A stretch of 64,000 nucleotides of DNA, from the NCBI RefSeq assembly GCF_017968885.1, contig NZ_CP072913.1:6240501-6304500 (forward strand). The letters run 5' to 3'. Below are positions 19,488-30,037 of this stretch, in pieces. This DNA comes from Pseudomonas sp. Tri1 (GTDB lineage: Bacteria > Pseudomonadota > Gammaproteobacteria > Pseudomonadales > Pseudomonadaceae). Made by a program: the position numbers and the translations under genes. How positions within the stretch are numbered: position 1 is the first letter of the stretch; each line of letters opens with the position of its first letter. The notes below the pieces were generated by a model, which saw only the letters and a program-made list of their open reading frames with translations, did not search any database and had not been told where the DNA came from.

Positions 19488-20675
19488 ATGAACAGCCGCT
19501 TCAAGACCTGGCACAAAGGCCTGGCATTGACCCTACCGTTGATCGCACTCCTGGCTGGCTGCAATCGCGGCGACAAGGTCGAAGAGCCTCAGACCCACGC
19601 CCTCGCCACGTATGTCAGCGCGCCGTGGGAAGCCTTGCCGTCGGTGTCCGATGAAGACCTGCTGGCCGGCTTCGGCTCCTGGCGCAGCGCTTGCACCCGG
19701 CTCAAGGCCGATGCGACCTGGGGCCCGACCTGCGCGGCAGCGGCCAATGTCCCGCAGACCGCCCCGGATGTGCGCAATTTTCTGAAGCAGAACCTGGACG
19801 TCTATGGCCTGCGCTCCGGCGACAACAGCCCCAACGGCCTGATTACCGGCTACTACGAGCCGGTCTACCCTGGCAGCCTCACCCAGACCGCCACCGCGAA
19901 CGTGCCGGTGTATGGCGTGCCGGAAGACATGATCATCGTGGCGCTGGACAGCCTCTACCCCGAACTCAAGGGCAAACGCCTGCGCGGTCGTCTCGAAGGC
20001 CGCGTACTCAAGCCCTACGACGACGCGGCCACCATCGAAACCAACGGGGTGAAAGCACCGGTGATTGCCTGGCTGACCGACCCGATGAACCTGCAGTTCC
20101 TGCAAATCCAGGGCTCGGGTCGCATCCGCCTCAATGACGGCCGCCAGTTGCGCATCGGCTATGCCGACCAGAACGGCCACCCTTACCGGCCCATCGGGCG
20201 CTGGTTGGTCGAACAGGGCGAGCTGAAGAAAGAAGACGTAACCATGGGTACCATCAGTGCCTGGGCCAAGGCCAACCCGAACCGGATTCCCGAATTGCTG
20301 GGCAGCAATCCCAGCTACGTGTTTTTCAACCGCAACCCCGACAGCAACGAAGGCCCGCGGGGCTCATTGAATGTGCCACTGACCGCTGGCTACAGCGTGG
20401 CGGTGGATCGCAAGGTGATTCCACTGGGCAGCCTGTTATGGCTATCCACCACTCGCCCCGACGGCAGCGCCTTGAACCGACCGGTCGCCGCCCAGGATAC
20501 CGGCGGCGCAATTGCCGGCGAAGTGCGGGCGGACCTGTTCTGGGGCACGGGCGAGGCTGCGGGGCAATTGGCCGGGGACATGAAGCAACAGGGGCAGATC
20601 TGGATGTTGTGGCCCAAGGGCATGGCGTTGCCGCAAGTGCCGCAAGTGGCGAATGCAGTCAGCGCCAATCCCTAA
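19488..20675 (+). CDS. mltA: Membrane-bound lytic murein transglycosylase A
   Basis: A 395-residue outer-membrane lipoprotein with signal ending LLAGC. The MltA barrel region contains GLITGYYEPVYPGS and the IQGSGRIRLNDG segment. The C-terminal 3D domain has AQDTGGAIAGEVRADLFWG, with the catalytic Asp in the last part. The enzyme cleaves peptidoglycan glycan strands to give 1,6-anhydromuramyl ends. The ATG at 19488 follows AGGA and starts the signal peptide. An upstream ATG at 19449 would add 13 non-signal residues. Confidence 0.95.
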   Translation: MNSRFKTWHKGLALTLPLIALLAGCNRGDKVEEPQTHALATYVSAPWEALPSVSDEDLLAGFGSWRSACTRLKADATWGPTCAAAANVPQTAPDVRNFLKQNLDVYGLRSGDNSPNGLITGYYEPVYPGSLTQTATANVPVYGVPEDMIIVALDSLYPELKGKRLRGRLEGRVLKPYDDAATIETNGVKAPVIAWLTDPMNLQFLQIQGSGRIRLNDGRQLRIGYADQNGHPYRPIGRWLVEQGELKKEDVTMGTISAWAKANPNRIPELLGSNPSYVFFNRNPDSNEGPRGSLNVPLTAGYSVAVDRKVIPLGSLLWLSTTRPDGSALNRPVAAQDTGGAIAGEVRADLFWGTGEAAGQLAGDMKQQGQIWMLWPKGMALPQVPQVANAVSANP

Positions 20676-20701
20676 AGAGGTGTGTTGATTGTCCCGGCCC
20701 C

Positions 20702-20793
20702 ATCGCGAGCAGGCTCGCTCCCACGGTTGATCTCCAGTGGACACATATTTTGTGTACGGCTAGATCCATTGTGGGAGCGAGCCTGCTCGCGAT
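20702..20793. repeat. REP pair, reversed arrangement
   Basis: ATCGCGAGCAGG...CCCAC at 20702-20724 and TGTGGGAGC...CGCGAT at 20770-20793, between convergent mltA and the MAPEG gene. Confidence 0.8.
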
Positions 20794-20828
20794 AGGGCCT
20801 CACAGACACTATGTCTCAACCGCCAGGC

Positions 20829-21212
20829 TCAGACCGAAACGAAGAAGAAACTCAGCACCAACCCCACCCCCACGAACCACACCAGCGACCGCAAGATGGC
20901 CCAGTCCGCCAGGTAGCAAATGATGTAGAGCAGACGACTGGTGATGAACAGCACCGCCAGCACGTTGATGGTCACCAGCTCGGCATTGCCGGCCAAGTGC
21001 GCGACGATCACCGCAGCAGCGAAAAATGGGCTGATTTCAAAGCTGTTCAGTTGCGCGGCGTAGGCGCGCCGGGGAGCGCCTTCGAGTGTTTCCAGGAAGT
21101 CCCGAGGGTCGTGGTTATCTGCCAGCCTGTATTTTCCACCTATCTTGGCAATGGCGATGCACAGGTAAGGCAGGAGAAAGGCAATCAAAATGCACCACAG
21201 GGCAACCGTCAT
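20829..21212 (-). CDS. MAPEG-family membrane protein
   Basis: A 127-residue protein with four hydrophobic helices: about 1-22, 60-80, 82-102 and 105-127. The loop after helix 1 holds the family-type segment NHDPRDFLETLEGAPRRAYAAQLNSFEISPFFAAAV. MAPEG proteins include glutathione-dependent transferases and other lipid-modifying membrane enzymes; bacterial members are mostly uncharacterised. It is transcribed leftward just after the EamA transporter gene, with a 49-base spacer. Confidence 0.85.
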   Translation of the reverse strand: MTVALWCILIAFLLPYLCIAIAKIGGKYRLADNHDPRDFLETLEGAPRRAYAAQLNSFEISPFFAAAVIVAHLAGNAELVTINVLAVLFITSRLLYIICYLADWAILRSLVWFVGVGLVLSFFFVSV

Positions 21213-21261
21213 GAGGCAGTTCCTTCTTTGAGTTTTATAGAAATCGCAAGTCCAGCGCCGG

Positions 21262-22095
21262 TCAGAACTTCATCACCAGCATGCCAATCAGCACCAGCGC
21301 GCAAGCTAAGAGCCGCGGCCGCCCAAAAGGTTCTTTCAAGTAGCGCATGCCAAACAGTACAACCAGGATCACGCTGATCTCCCGCAACGCCGCAGCCTCG
21401 GCAATCGACCCCAGTTGCATGGCCCACAGCACCAGAGCGTAGCTGAACAATACGCAGAACCCGACCGCCAAGCCCAACCGCCACTGCTCGCGCCAAAACA
21501 GCAAGAACGCCGGTCGCTTACCGACCAACGCCAACAATGGAAACGGCCAGGCGCTGAGCAGCGTGACCCAGACCAGGTAATCCAATGGATGGGACCAACG
21601 CCGCAGGGCGTGACCGTCAATGAAGGTGTAGCAACCGATGCACAGGCCGATCAGCGCCACCACCGGCAGCATCGACCAGGGCAGTCGCTCGCCACCGCCG
21701 CCCTGCCACAACAGGCAAAGCATGCCGAACGGGATCAGCAAAATGCCGATGATCTGCTGAGTCGTCAGCACTTCCCCGGCGAAGATCAACGTCAGGGCCA
21801 GCACCACCAGTGGCGACAGGCCGCGCATCAGCGGATAGACCAGCCCCAGGTCACCGACCCGATAAGCCTGGATCAGCAGATAGCGATACAACAGCTCGAA
21901 CAGCGCCGAGGCCAGGATCCACGGCCAGATCTCCAGCGGCGGCAATGCCACGAAACCCAGAGCTGCCCCTCCAAACAGCAACGCGACACTGTCCATGCAC
22001 GCCACCACCAGCAAACGCTCACCGCTGAACTTGATCAGCGTATTCCACGCCGCATGCAACAGCGCCGCGACCAACACCAGAGCCGTTGCAAGCAC
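21262..22095 (-). CDS. EamA-family (DMT) transporter
   Basis: An inner-membrane protein of about 277 residues with around ten hydrophobic helices in two homologous halves, as in drug/metabolite exporters. The N-terminal LVAALLHAAWNTLIKFSGERL and ALFELLYRYLLIQAYRVGDLGLVYPLMRGLSPL are typical. A GTG start at 22095 is chosen because AAGGAG stands in position before it and the first helix then begins at the N-terminus. An ATG at 22134 would add 13 residues but lacks a binding site. The substrate is unknown. It diverges from the MFS gene. Confidence 0.82.
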   Translation of the reverse strand: MLATALVLVAALLHAAWNTLIKFSGERLLVVACMDSVALLFGGAALGFVALPPLEIWPWILASALFELLYRYLLIQAYRVGDLGLVYPLMRGLSPLVVLALTLIFAGEVLTTQQIIGILLIPFGMLCLLWQGGGGERLPWSMLPVVALIGLCIGCYTFIDGHALRRWSHPLDYLVWVTLLSAWPFPLLALVGKRPAFLLFWREQWRLGLAVGFCVLFSYALVLWAMQLGSIAEAAALREISVILVVLFGMRYLKEPFGRPRLLACALVLIGMLVMKF

Positions 22096-22291
22096 GGCAC
22101 GCTCCTTATTCCATCCAGAGAATTGATTCGCCATCCATCCGCGGCCGTTTATACTGCAAGCGACCACGCCGCACTCAGTTGCGCATACACCTATTCCAAT
22201 AATTTCGCCGTTGCCCCGTTCACTCGAACCGGTGGTGCCGGCATGCGTATGCCTGATCAGAGCGTCAAGACTACAGACAGAGACCTTGCGC

Positions 22292-23452
22292 ATGCCACTC
22301 GCCTTGCTTGCTTTGGCCGTCGCCGCTTTCGGCATCGGCACGACTGAATTCGTCATCATGGGCCTGCTGCCCGATGTCGCCCGAGACCTGGCCGTGAGCA
22401 TTCCCCAGGCCGGGCTGCTTATTACTGGCTACGCCCTGGGCGTGGTGTTCGGCGCACCGATCCTGGCGGTCGGCACCGCCAACATGCCGCGCAAGGCCAC
22501 GCTGCTGGGCATGACGCTGATGTTCATCCTCGGCAACATGCTCTGCGCCCTGGCACCGAATTACGCCACGCTGATGGCCGCACGAGTCATCACCGCGTTG
22601 TGCCACGGGGCCTTCTTTGGTATCGGCTCGGTGGTAGCGGCCGGGCTGGTAGCGCCGAACAAACGGGCGCAGGCCATTGCCATGATGTTCACCGGCCTGA
22701 CCCTGGCCAACGTGTTGGGCGTGCCGTTGGGCACGGCCTTGGGCCAATACGCCGGCTGGCGCTCGACCTTCTGGGCGGTATCGGTGATCGGGGTGATCGC
22801 CGCCATCGCCCAATGGGTCTGGCTGCCCAAGGAAATCCCCATGGACAAGGCCAACCTGGCCAGCGAGTTCAAGGTGCTGGGCAAGGCCAACGTACTGCTG
22901 GCCCTGGGCATGAGTGTGCTGGCCTCCACCAGCCTGTTCAGCGTGTTCACCTACATCGCGCCGATCCTGCAGGACATCACCGGCGTCAGCCCCCATGGCA
23001 TCACCATCATGCTGCTGTTGTTCGGCGTTGGCCTGACGGCGGGCAGCTTCCTCGGCGGGCGCCTGGCCGACCGACGCCTGCTGCCCTCGCTGGTGGGCAT
23101 GGCCCTGGCCGTGGTGCTGGTGCTGGCCGCGTTCAGCCAGACCAGCCAATCGGTGATTCCGGCGGCGATTACCCTGGTGCTATGGGGCATCTTCGCCTTC
23201 GCCCTATGCCCGATCCTGCAACTGCTGATCATCGACCAGGCCTTTGAGGCGCCGAACCTCGGCTCGACCCTGAACCAGAGCGCGTTCAATCTCGGCAACG
23301 CGGCTGGGGCGTGGATTGGCGGGTTGGTGGTGGCCAGTGGTGCGGATCTGGCGGATCTACCGTGGACCGGGGCAGCGGTCGGAGGCCTCACGGTACTGAC
23401 CGCCTTGTTCTTTATCCAACGACAACGACGCTTGGCGGCAGTCGCTGTTTGA
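22292..23452 (+). CDS. MFS transporter, sugar/drug efflux type
   Basis: A 386-residue, 12-helix major facilitator. The N-terminal GIGTTEFVIMGLLPDVARDL and GYALGVVFGAPILA match the AraJ/SotB-type efflux branch. The helix 5 region GLTLANVLGVPLGTALGQYAGWRSTFW is the antiporter-type motif C context. It likely exports small solutes in exchange for protons; no substrate can be assigned. The ATG at 22292 is preferred over an upstream in-frame start because the hydrophobic N-terminus and family similarity begin there, though the binding site (ACAGAGA) is weak. Confidence 0.85.
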   Translation: MPLALLALAVAAFGIGTTEFVIMGLLPDVARDLAVSIPQAGLLITGYALGVVFGAPILAVGTANMPRKATLLGMTLMFILGNMLCALAPNYATLMAARVITALCHGAFFGIGSVVAAGLVAPNKRAQAIAMMFTGLTLANVLGVPLGTALGQYAGWRSTFWAVSVIGVIAAIAQWVWLPKEIPMDKANLASEFKVLGKANVLLALGMSVLASTSLFSVFTYIAPILQDITGVSPHGITIMLLLFGVGLTAGSFLGGRLADRRLLPSLVGMALAVVLVLAAFSQTSQSVIPAAITLVLWGIFAFALCPILQLLIIDQAFEAPNLGSTLNQSAFNLGNAAGAWIGGLVVASGADLADLPWTGAAVGGLTVLTALFFIQRQRRLAAVAV

Positions 23453-23694
23453 GGGCCTGAGAAATCTGCCCTGCCCGGTGAGCGAATGGGCGACGCTTTC
23501 AGTAAGACTTTGTCCCCATCCGTGCGAGATGTTTTACCTACCTTCCAGAAGCCTTGTTCCAGAACGCTTTTCATTGAAATCCGCCGAGTGCTGTTTGCAG
23601 CCGGCGGATGTTTGTCCAATTGAGTCGCAACGCAATAAGCCCTCGGATTTTGCTTAGAGTTCGGTCCCCCCTTTGGTACAAGGAACGAACCACA

Positions 23695-25647
23695 ATGCTA
23701 GCCCCCATCTCGCGCGCGCCCCTTCAACCTCTCTCTTTCGAGAACAGCGACCAGACCGTAAAACAGGCGAATCCCGACGATGACTGCCTACTGGTAGATC
23801 GCGCTACAGATCGGTCTATATCCATTATTCGACATGGCGACGGTAGCGTCGAAGTCACTATGAAGCGCCCCACCATTAGCGACCTGATCCTCAGTGGTGG
23901 TGGCGCCAAGGGAGTGGCCTATTCCGGGCTCGTCAAAACCCTCGAAGACAACCGCCTCATGGACAATATCAGAAGGATTTCAGGCTCTTCCGCAGGGGCC
24001 ATATCGGCCGCCGTACTCGCCAGCGGCATGGGTCATGCGCGTTTCGACAAGATTCTTGACGATATTCCCCTCCCGTCCTTGCTCGACAGCACCCACCCTA
24101 TCGTTAAAGCAATCCAGAACGGATGGTCGAAGCTGGGTGAGAACCTGAAAAGCCTTCCGCTGGCGCAATTGTTGTGTGATCTGTTGCCACGCCTGGGTTC
24201 CAAGGGGATGCCGCTGGAGGATCTGATCCGGAAGGAATCCTGCGAGGCGCTTTTGGAGCGTTGCAAAGAGCATACGGAACCTCTTTCCGACAAAGCGCAA
24301 CAAGCCGTTGCCAATGTGAAAAAAAATCAGTACGTCACCTTTGCTGACCTGGCGACCCTGAGCAAGGAGATCGATCAGATCAAGACCGTGGAAATCACCG
24401 GCACCGTCATGTTCGAGGAAGGCACGCAATTGGTGGTGTTCAGCAAGGAAACCACTCCTGAGATGGACATTGCCGTGGCCGCGCATATCTCCGCGTCGCT
24501 GCCGGTGGTGTTCAGCAAGCCGATCCTGCAAGGGCAGCCGTTCCAACCGAAGGACGCCACCACGGCATGTGCTGATGGCGGCGTCCTGAACAACACACCG
24601 GTAGGTGCCATCATTAACCCGGTGACGTCCATGAGCCCGATCCCGGACAGCGAGTATTTGATCCTGGTATTCGAGCCGGAACAATCGGACCAGGAAAACC
24701 AGCGGGGTACGGGCATCTCGGCCCTGATCGACAAATTTCTCAACGCACCCCATATGGCCAGCTCCGCATGGAATGCCGAACAACTAAAGCACTTTGCCGA
24801 CCAGATCATCGTCGTGCCGCTGACATCCGAAAAAGGTGATTACAGCACCCTGTTGGGCGGGACAGTTAACTTCAGCATGCCCAACGAGATCAAAAATTAT
24901 CTTCAGGAAGAACTGGGCAAAAAAACCCAAACCCATCTGGACAAGCACAACGCTACCCAACAAACCTTTTCGTTTGACTCGATCGAGGATGCGCTGTTGG
25001 CGTTGGGTGACAAAGAATTCGAGCAGCTAAGGACAGAACTGGAGAGTGACGAAGCCTGCGCCGAGGCGATCTTCTTCAGACAAGAGACAGAAACGGCATT
25101 GACGCTATTGAAACTGGCGATTCAGAACGCCAACAGCCTCACCACCCCGCAAGGCGAACACCTCGCGCTTAAACTCACCCCGCAAATTTCCCTAGCCATA
25201 TGGCAAATCGATCAGTTTGCAACAACTCCCGAGCGGCAGGAATGGCTGGCTAAACGCCTCAATCATGGCAATGACCCGGACTTCATGCAGTTCCTGCAGG
25301 CCGCCGCCGAGTGGGACAAAGGCGCACCCAGCGCATCCAAGGTGACCCATCGCGCCATCGAGCAAATGCACATGCAGGACATTGCCACGCGCATCCGTTA
25401 CGCCACGCAACACGTGCTGAATCCCGCGCGCTATCTCTTCGGCCAGCCCGATCCGAACATTCAGCTGATAGACGAGGCCATCCAGAAACTGCAAAAAGTG
25501 CCAGAACTCAACAACTCACAAGACCAGAAGAACACGTTCAACGAAGCACTCGAAGGGGTCATCGCGAACTACAGATCACGCGCCACCGGATTGCCCAATC
25601 CGAACTCAACAACCCTCAATACACTGCGCAACATGCTGTTCAAATAA
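23695..25647 (+). CDS. ExoU-like patatin phospholipase
   Basis: A 650-residue protein. The patatin domain has the oxyanion loop SGGGAKG (67-73), nucleophile Ser99 in GSSAG and catalytic Asp294 in DGG. Unlike short patatins it resembles P. aeruginosa ExoU along its whole length. Shared features include LLDSTHPIVKAIQNGW after the nucleophile, IKTVEITGTVMFEEGTQLVVF, VVPLTSEKGDYSTLLGGTVNF (ExoU has SERGDFSGMLGGTLNF) and a C-terminal helical segment around GQPDPNIQLIDEA, where ExoU has its membrane-localisation region. The N-terminus before the patatin motif is about 40 residues shorter than ExoU. No signal peptide and no SpcU-like chaperone gene are seen next to it. Local GC is clearly lower than in neighbours (about 47% in one 60-base sample against 67%). 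The ATG at 23695 follows AAGGAACG. Acquisition by transfer is likely. Confidence 0.85.
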   Translation: MLAPISRAPLQPLSFENSDQTVKQANPDDDCLLVDRATDRSISIIRHGDGSVEVTMKRPTISDLILSGGGAKGVAYSGLVKTLEDNRLMDNIRRISGSSAGAISAAVLASGMGHARFDKILDDIPLPSLLDSTHPIVKAIQNGWSKLGENLKSLPLAQLLCDLLPRLGSKGMPLEDLIRKESCEALLERCKEHTEPLSDKAQQAVANVKKNQYVTFADLATLSKEIDQIKTVEITGTVMFEEGTQLVVFSKETTPEMDIAVAAHISASLPVVFSKPILQGQPFQPKDATTACADGGVLNNTPVGAIINPVTSMSPIPDSEYLILVFEPEQSDQENQRGTGISALIDKFLNAPHMASSAWNAEQLKHFADQIIVVPLTSEKGDYSTLLGGTVNFSMPNEIKNYLQEELGKKTQTHLDKHNATQQTFSFDSIEDALLALGDKEFEQLRTELESDEACAEAIFFRQETETALTLLKLAIQNANSLTTPQGEHLALKLTPQISLAIWQIDQFATTPERQEWLAKRLNHGNDPDFMQFLQAAAEWDKGAPSASKVTHRAIEQMHMQDIATRIRYATQHVLNPARYLFGQPDPNIQLIDEAIQKLQKVPELNNSQDQKNTFNEALEGVIANYRSRATGLPNPNSTTLNTLRNMLFK

Positions 25648-25685
25648 CCGCCACTCTCGCCGGGAGCCTGGGGTCAGGCTCCCGC

Positions 25686-26567
25686 CTACTCCGAGCCCTT
25701 GCGCTGCGTAGGTTTATCTGGGCGTTTATCTTTGGGCGGGCCCACTTCGCTGCGAATCTGCGCATGACTGATCAAAGCGAAGATAAAACTCCCACCGACG
25801 ATATTGCCCGCCAACGTCGGCCCGGCAAACACCATCCAGAAATCCTCCCACGACAACTGGCCGGCAAACACCAGGTAGGAGACTTCGGCCGAGCCGACGA
25901 CGATGTGGGTGAAATCCCCCAGCGCCATGAGGTAGGTGATGAGGATGATGATCCACATCTTGGCGCTTTCCATGGAGGGGATCATCCAGACCATGGTGGC
26001 GATCATCCAGCCGGAAATGATGCCTTTGGCGAACATCTGGCCGGTGTCGTTTTCCATGACTTTGCGGCCGATCTCCAGGAAAGCCTGGTCGGTGCGCTGA
26101 TCGAAAATCGGCAGGTGCAGCATCACGTAGGCCACCAACACGGTGCCGCACAGGTTGCCCACCAGCACCACGCCCCATAACCGCAACAGCCGGCCGAAAT
26201 TACCCAGGGTGGGTTTGCTCATGATCGGCAGCACGGCAGTCAGGGTGTTTTCGGTGAACAGTTGCTGGCGGGCGAGGATCACCGCGAGAAAGCCGGCGCA
26301 GTAACCGAAACTGGCGATGACCTTGAAGCCTTCGTGGTCCGGCAACCGGGAATTGAGCAACCCCATCGCCATCAGCGACAGGCCCATGGTCAACCCCGCC
26401 GCCAGGGCCGACCACCAGAGCGCGGCGATACTGCGTTCCAGTTCCTGGTTGCCCTGGGTGCGGATGATTTCATGCAGCACCGCAGCCCGCGGCGGCTGGT
26501 TACGGTCGACTTCGTGCTGTTCCTGCGCCGAAAGATCAGGGGTCTTGCCTTCTTCGTGGGTGTCCAT
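25686..26567 (-). CDS. Formate/nitrite transporter family protein (YfdC-like)
   Basis: A 293-residue protein. A polar N-terminal extension (1-45) precedes a six-helix FNT channel core: AALWWSALAAGLTMGLSLMA, FGYCAGFLAVILARQQLFTENTLTAVLP, GNLCGTVLVAY, GIISGWMIATMVW, and a final GNIVGGSFIFALI. The LFTENTL segment is the conserved FNT re-entrant loop. The long N- and C-terminal polar tails resemble E. coli YfdC rather than FocA/NirC, so the permeant anion is uncertain. Convergent with the ExoU-like gene. Confidence 0.88.
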   Translation of the reverse strand: MDTHEEGKTPDLSAQEQHEVDRNQPPRAAVLHEIIRTQGNQELERSIAALWWSALAAGLTMGLSLMAMGLLNSRLPDHEGFKVIASFGYCAGFLAVILARQQLFTENTLTAVLPIMSKPTLGNFGRLLRLWGVVLVGNLCGTVLVAYVMLHLPIFDQRTDQAFLEIGRKVMENDTGQMFAKGIISGWMIATMVWMIPSMESAKMWIIILITYLMALGDFTHIVVGSAEVSYLVFAGQLSWEDFWMVFAGPTLAGNIVGGSFIFALISHAQIRSEVGPPKDKRPDKPTQRKGSE

Positions 26568-26681
26568 ACAGCTCCTGAACCGGTGGCGTGATGTACCTAC
26601 GACACGCGGCGCTCGGAGCTGTTCAGTGGCGAGACCTGCTGTTCATCGCGACTTCAGATTTGAGGCGTTAGTAAAGCCGTC

Positions 26682-26764
26682 ATCGCGAGCAAGCTCGCTC
26701 CCACAAGGGATTGTGTGACCTCAAGTGCAGCGCCAGCCAGTGCGGGAGCGCGCCTGCTCGCGAT
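26682..26764. repeat. REP pair, second copy diverged
   Basis: ATCGCGAGCAAGC...CCCACA at 26682-26705 and a diverged TGCGGGAGCGCGCCTGCTCGCGAT at 26741-26764. Confidence 0.75.
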
Positions 26765-26781
26765 TGGAGACACCGCCGATC

Positions 26782-27186
26782 TCACTGACTGGTAATGTCA
26801 TCCTGGAACTGATCCTTGACGTACCTGATCTCGGTCCGGCCATGAGGCGCTGGCAAGCCGTCTTCACCAAGATTGACGAAAACCATCTTCTCCACGGTCA
26901 GGATGCTCTTGCGCGTGATTTTGTTGCGCACTTCGCAAGTCAGGGTGATGGAGGTGCGGCCAAATTCGGTGGCAGTGATGCCCAGTTCGATGATGTCGCC
27001 CTGGCGCGAAGCACTGACGAAGTTGATTTCCGAGATGTACTTGGTGACCACGCGCTGGTTGCCTAGCTGGACGATGGCGTAGATCGCCGCTTCTTCGTCG
27101 ATCCAGCGCAACAGGCTGCCGCCGAACAGCGTGCCGTTGGGGTTGAGGTCTTCGGGCTTGACCCATTTTCGGGTGTGGAAATTCAT
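26782..27186 (-). CDS. Acyl-CoA thioesterase (hotdog fold)
   Basis: A 134-residue single hotdog-domain protein. The sequence PNGTLFGGSLLRWIDEEAAI is the YciA/BFIT-type thioesterase signature, with the catalytic Asp in WIDE. ASRQGDIIELG and GRTSITLTCEV follow. It would hydrolyse acyl-CoA in the cytoplasm; chain-length preference is unknown. The ATG at 27186 follows AGGAG; a GTG two codons earlier overlaps that binding site and is unlikely. Confidence 0.87.
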   Translation of the reverse strand: MNFHTRKWVKPEDLNPNGTLFGGSLLRWIDEEAAIYAIVQLGNQRVVTKYISEINFVSASRQGDIIELGITATEFGRTSITLTCEVRNKITRKSILTVEKMVFVNLGEDGLPAPHGRTEIRYVKDQFQDDITSQ

Positions 27187-28917
<1,731 letters not shown>

Positions 28918-28957
28918 TCGGCTCTATTGCCTGCTCTCCCTGTGGGAGCGGGCTTTT

Positions 28958-29045
28958 TGTGGGAGCGAGCTTGCTCGCGATGCTGGCACCTCGATCTAAC
29001 TTTCGGGCCGAGGTGACACTCATCGCGAGCAAGCTCGCTCCCGCA
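28958..29045. repeat. REP pair between ahcY and metF
   Basis: REP at 28958-28981 and inverted partner at 29022-29045, flanked by extra half-elements (TGTGGGAGCGGGC at 28941, CCGCTCCCACA near 29051). It separates two genes of one pathway and may affect the stability or termination of a joint transcript. Confidence 0.8.
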
Positions 29046-29109
29046 TAGGTCCGCTCCCACATTGAGATGCGCCAGGCTTCCAGCCCTACGAGTTTCCAAG
29101 GATATGACC

Positions 29110-29955
29110 ATGTCCCAAGAACGTCGCTACAGCTTCGAGTTCTTCCCGACGAAGACCGATGCTGGGCATGAAAAACTGATCGCCACTGCCCGTCAGCTGG
29201 CCAGCTACAACCCCGATTTCTTCTCCTGCACCTACGGCGCCGGCGGTTCGACCCGTGACCGCACGATGAACACCGTGTTGCAGCTCGAAAGCGAAGTCAA
29301 AGTCCCGGCCGCCCCGCATCTGTCCTGCGTAGGCGACAGCAAGGACGACCTGCGCAGCCTGCTGACCCAGTACAAGGCCGCAGGCATCAAGCGTATCGTT
29401 GCCCTGCGCGGTGACCTGCCCTCGGGCATGGGCATGGCCAGCGGCGAGCTGCGTCACGCCAATGACCTGGTTGAGTTCATTCGTGAAGAGACCGGCGAGC
29501 ACTTCCACATCGAAGTGGCTGCTTATCCGGAAATGCACCCACAGGCGCGCAATTTCGAAGACGATCTGCTCAACTTCGTCCGCAAGGCCAAGGCTGGCGC
29601 CAACAGTGCGATTACCCAGTACTTTTTCAACGCCGACAGCTATTTCTACTTCGTCGAGCGCATCCGCAAGATGGGCGTCGACATTCCTGTGGTGCCGGGG
29701 ATCATGCCGATCACCAACTACAGCAAGCTGGCGCGATTCTCCGACGCGTGCGGTGCGGAAATCCCACGTTGGATCCGCAAGCAGCTGGAAGCCTATGGCG
29801 ACGACACATCCAGCATCCAAAGCTTCGGCGAAGAAGTCATCACGCAAATGTGTGAGCGTTTGTTGCAAGGTGGTGCACCGGGACTGCATTTCTATACCCT
29901 GAACCAGGCCGAGGCCAGCCTGGCGGTATGGAACAATCTCAAGCTGCCGCGTTAA
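29110..29955 (+). CDS. metF: Methylenetetrahydrofolate reductase
   Basis: A 281-residue flavoprotein reducing 5,10-methylene-tetrahydrofolate to 5-methyl-tetrahydrofolate for methionine synthesis. The TIM-barrel signatures are SFEFFPTKT at the N-terminus (catalytic Glu), FFSCTYGAGGSTRD, RIVALRGDLP, and KAGANSAITQYFFNADSYFYFVERIR. The start at 29110 (MSQERR) is favoured over an ATG two codons earlier because AAGGA is then seven bases away. It ends in a terminator. Confidence 0.96.
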   Translation: MSQERRYSFEFFPTKTDAGHEKLIATARQLASYNPDFFSCTYGAGGSTRDRTMNTVLQLESEVKVPAAPHLSCVGDSKDDLRSLLTQYKAAGIKRIVALRGDLPSGMGMASGELRHANDLVEFIREETGEHFHIEVAAYPEMHPQARNFEDDLLNFVRKAKAGANSAITQYFFNADSYFYFVERIRKMGVDIPVVPGIMPITNYSKLARFSDACGAEIPRWIRKQLEAYGDDTSSIQSFGEEVITQMCERLLQGGAPGLHFYTLNQAEASLAVWNNLKLPR

Positions 29956-29975
29956 CGACTTATATGCCGTGATAC

Positions 29976-30010
29976 AAAAAGGCCTTGGCGAAAACCAGGG
30001 CTTTTTTTTA
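29976..30010 (+). terminator. Rho-independent terminator of metF
   Basis: AAAAAGGCCTTGG and CCAGGGCTTTTTTT form an imperfect stem with a 6-base loop and an 8-T run, 20 bases after the stop. Confidence 0.85.
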
Positions 30011-30037
30011 GCCAAGACATCTGGAGGACCGCAGTAG

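Noticed and set aside
22095..22134. ATG at 22134 as start of the EamA transporter
   Set aside because: It lacks a ribosome binding site, while GTG at 22095 has AAGGAG at the right distance and places the first membrane helix at the N-terminus. Kept as an alternative only.
23640..23695. Possible HrpL-type (hrp box) promoter before the ExoU-like gene
   Set aside because: GGAAC and CCAC are present but only a few bases apart, not at the 15-16 base spacing the box needs.
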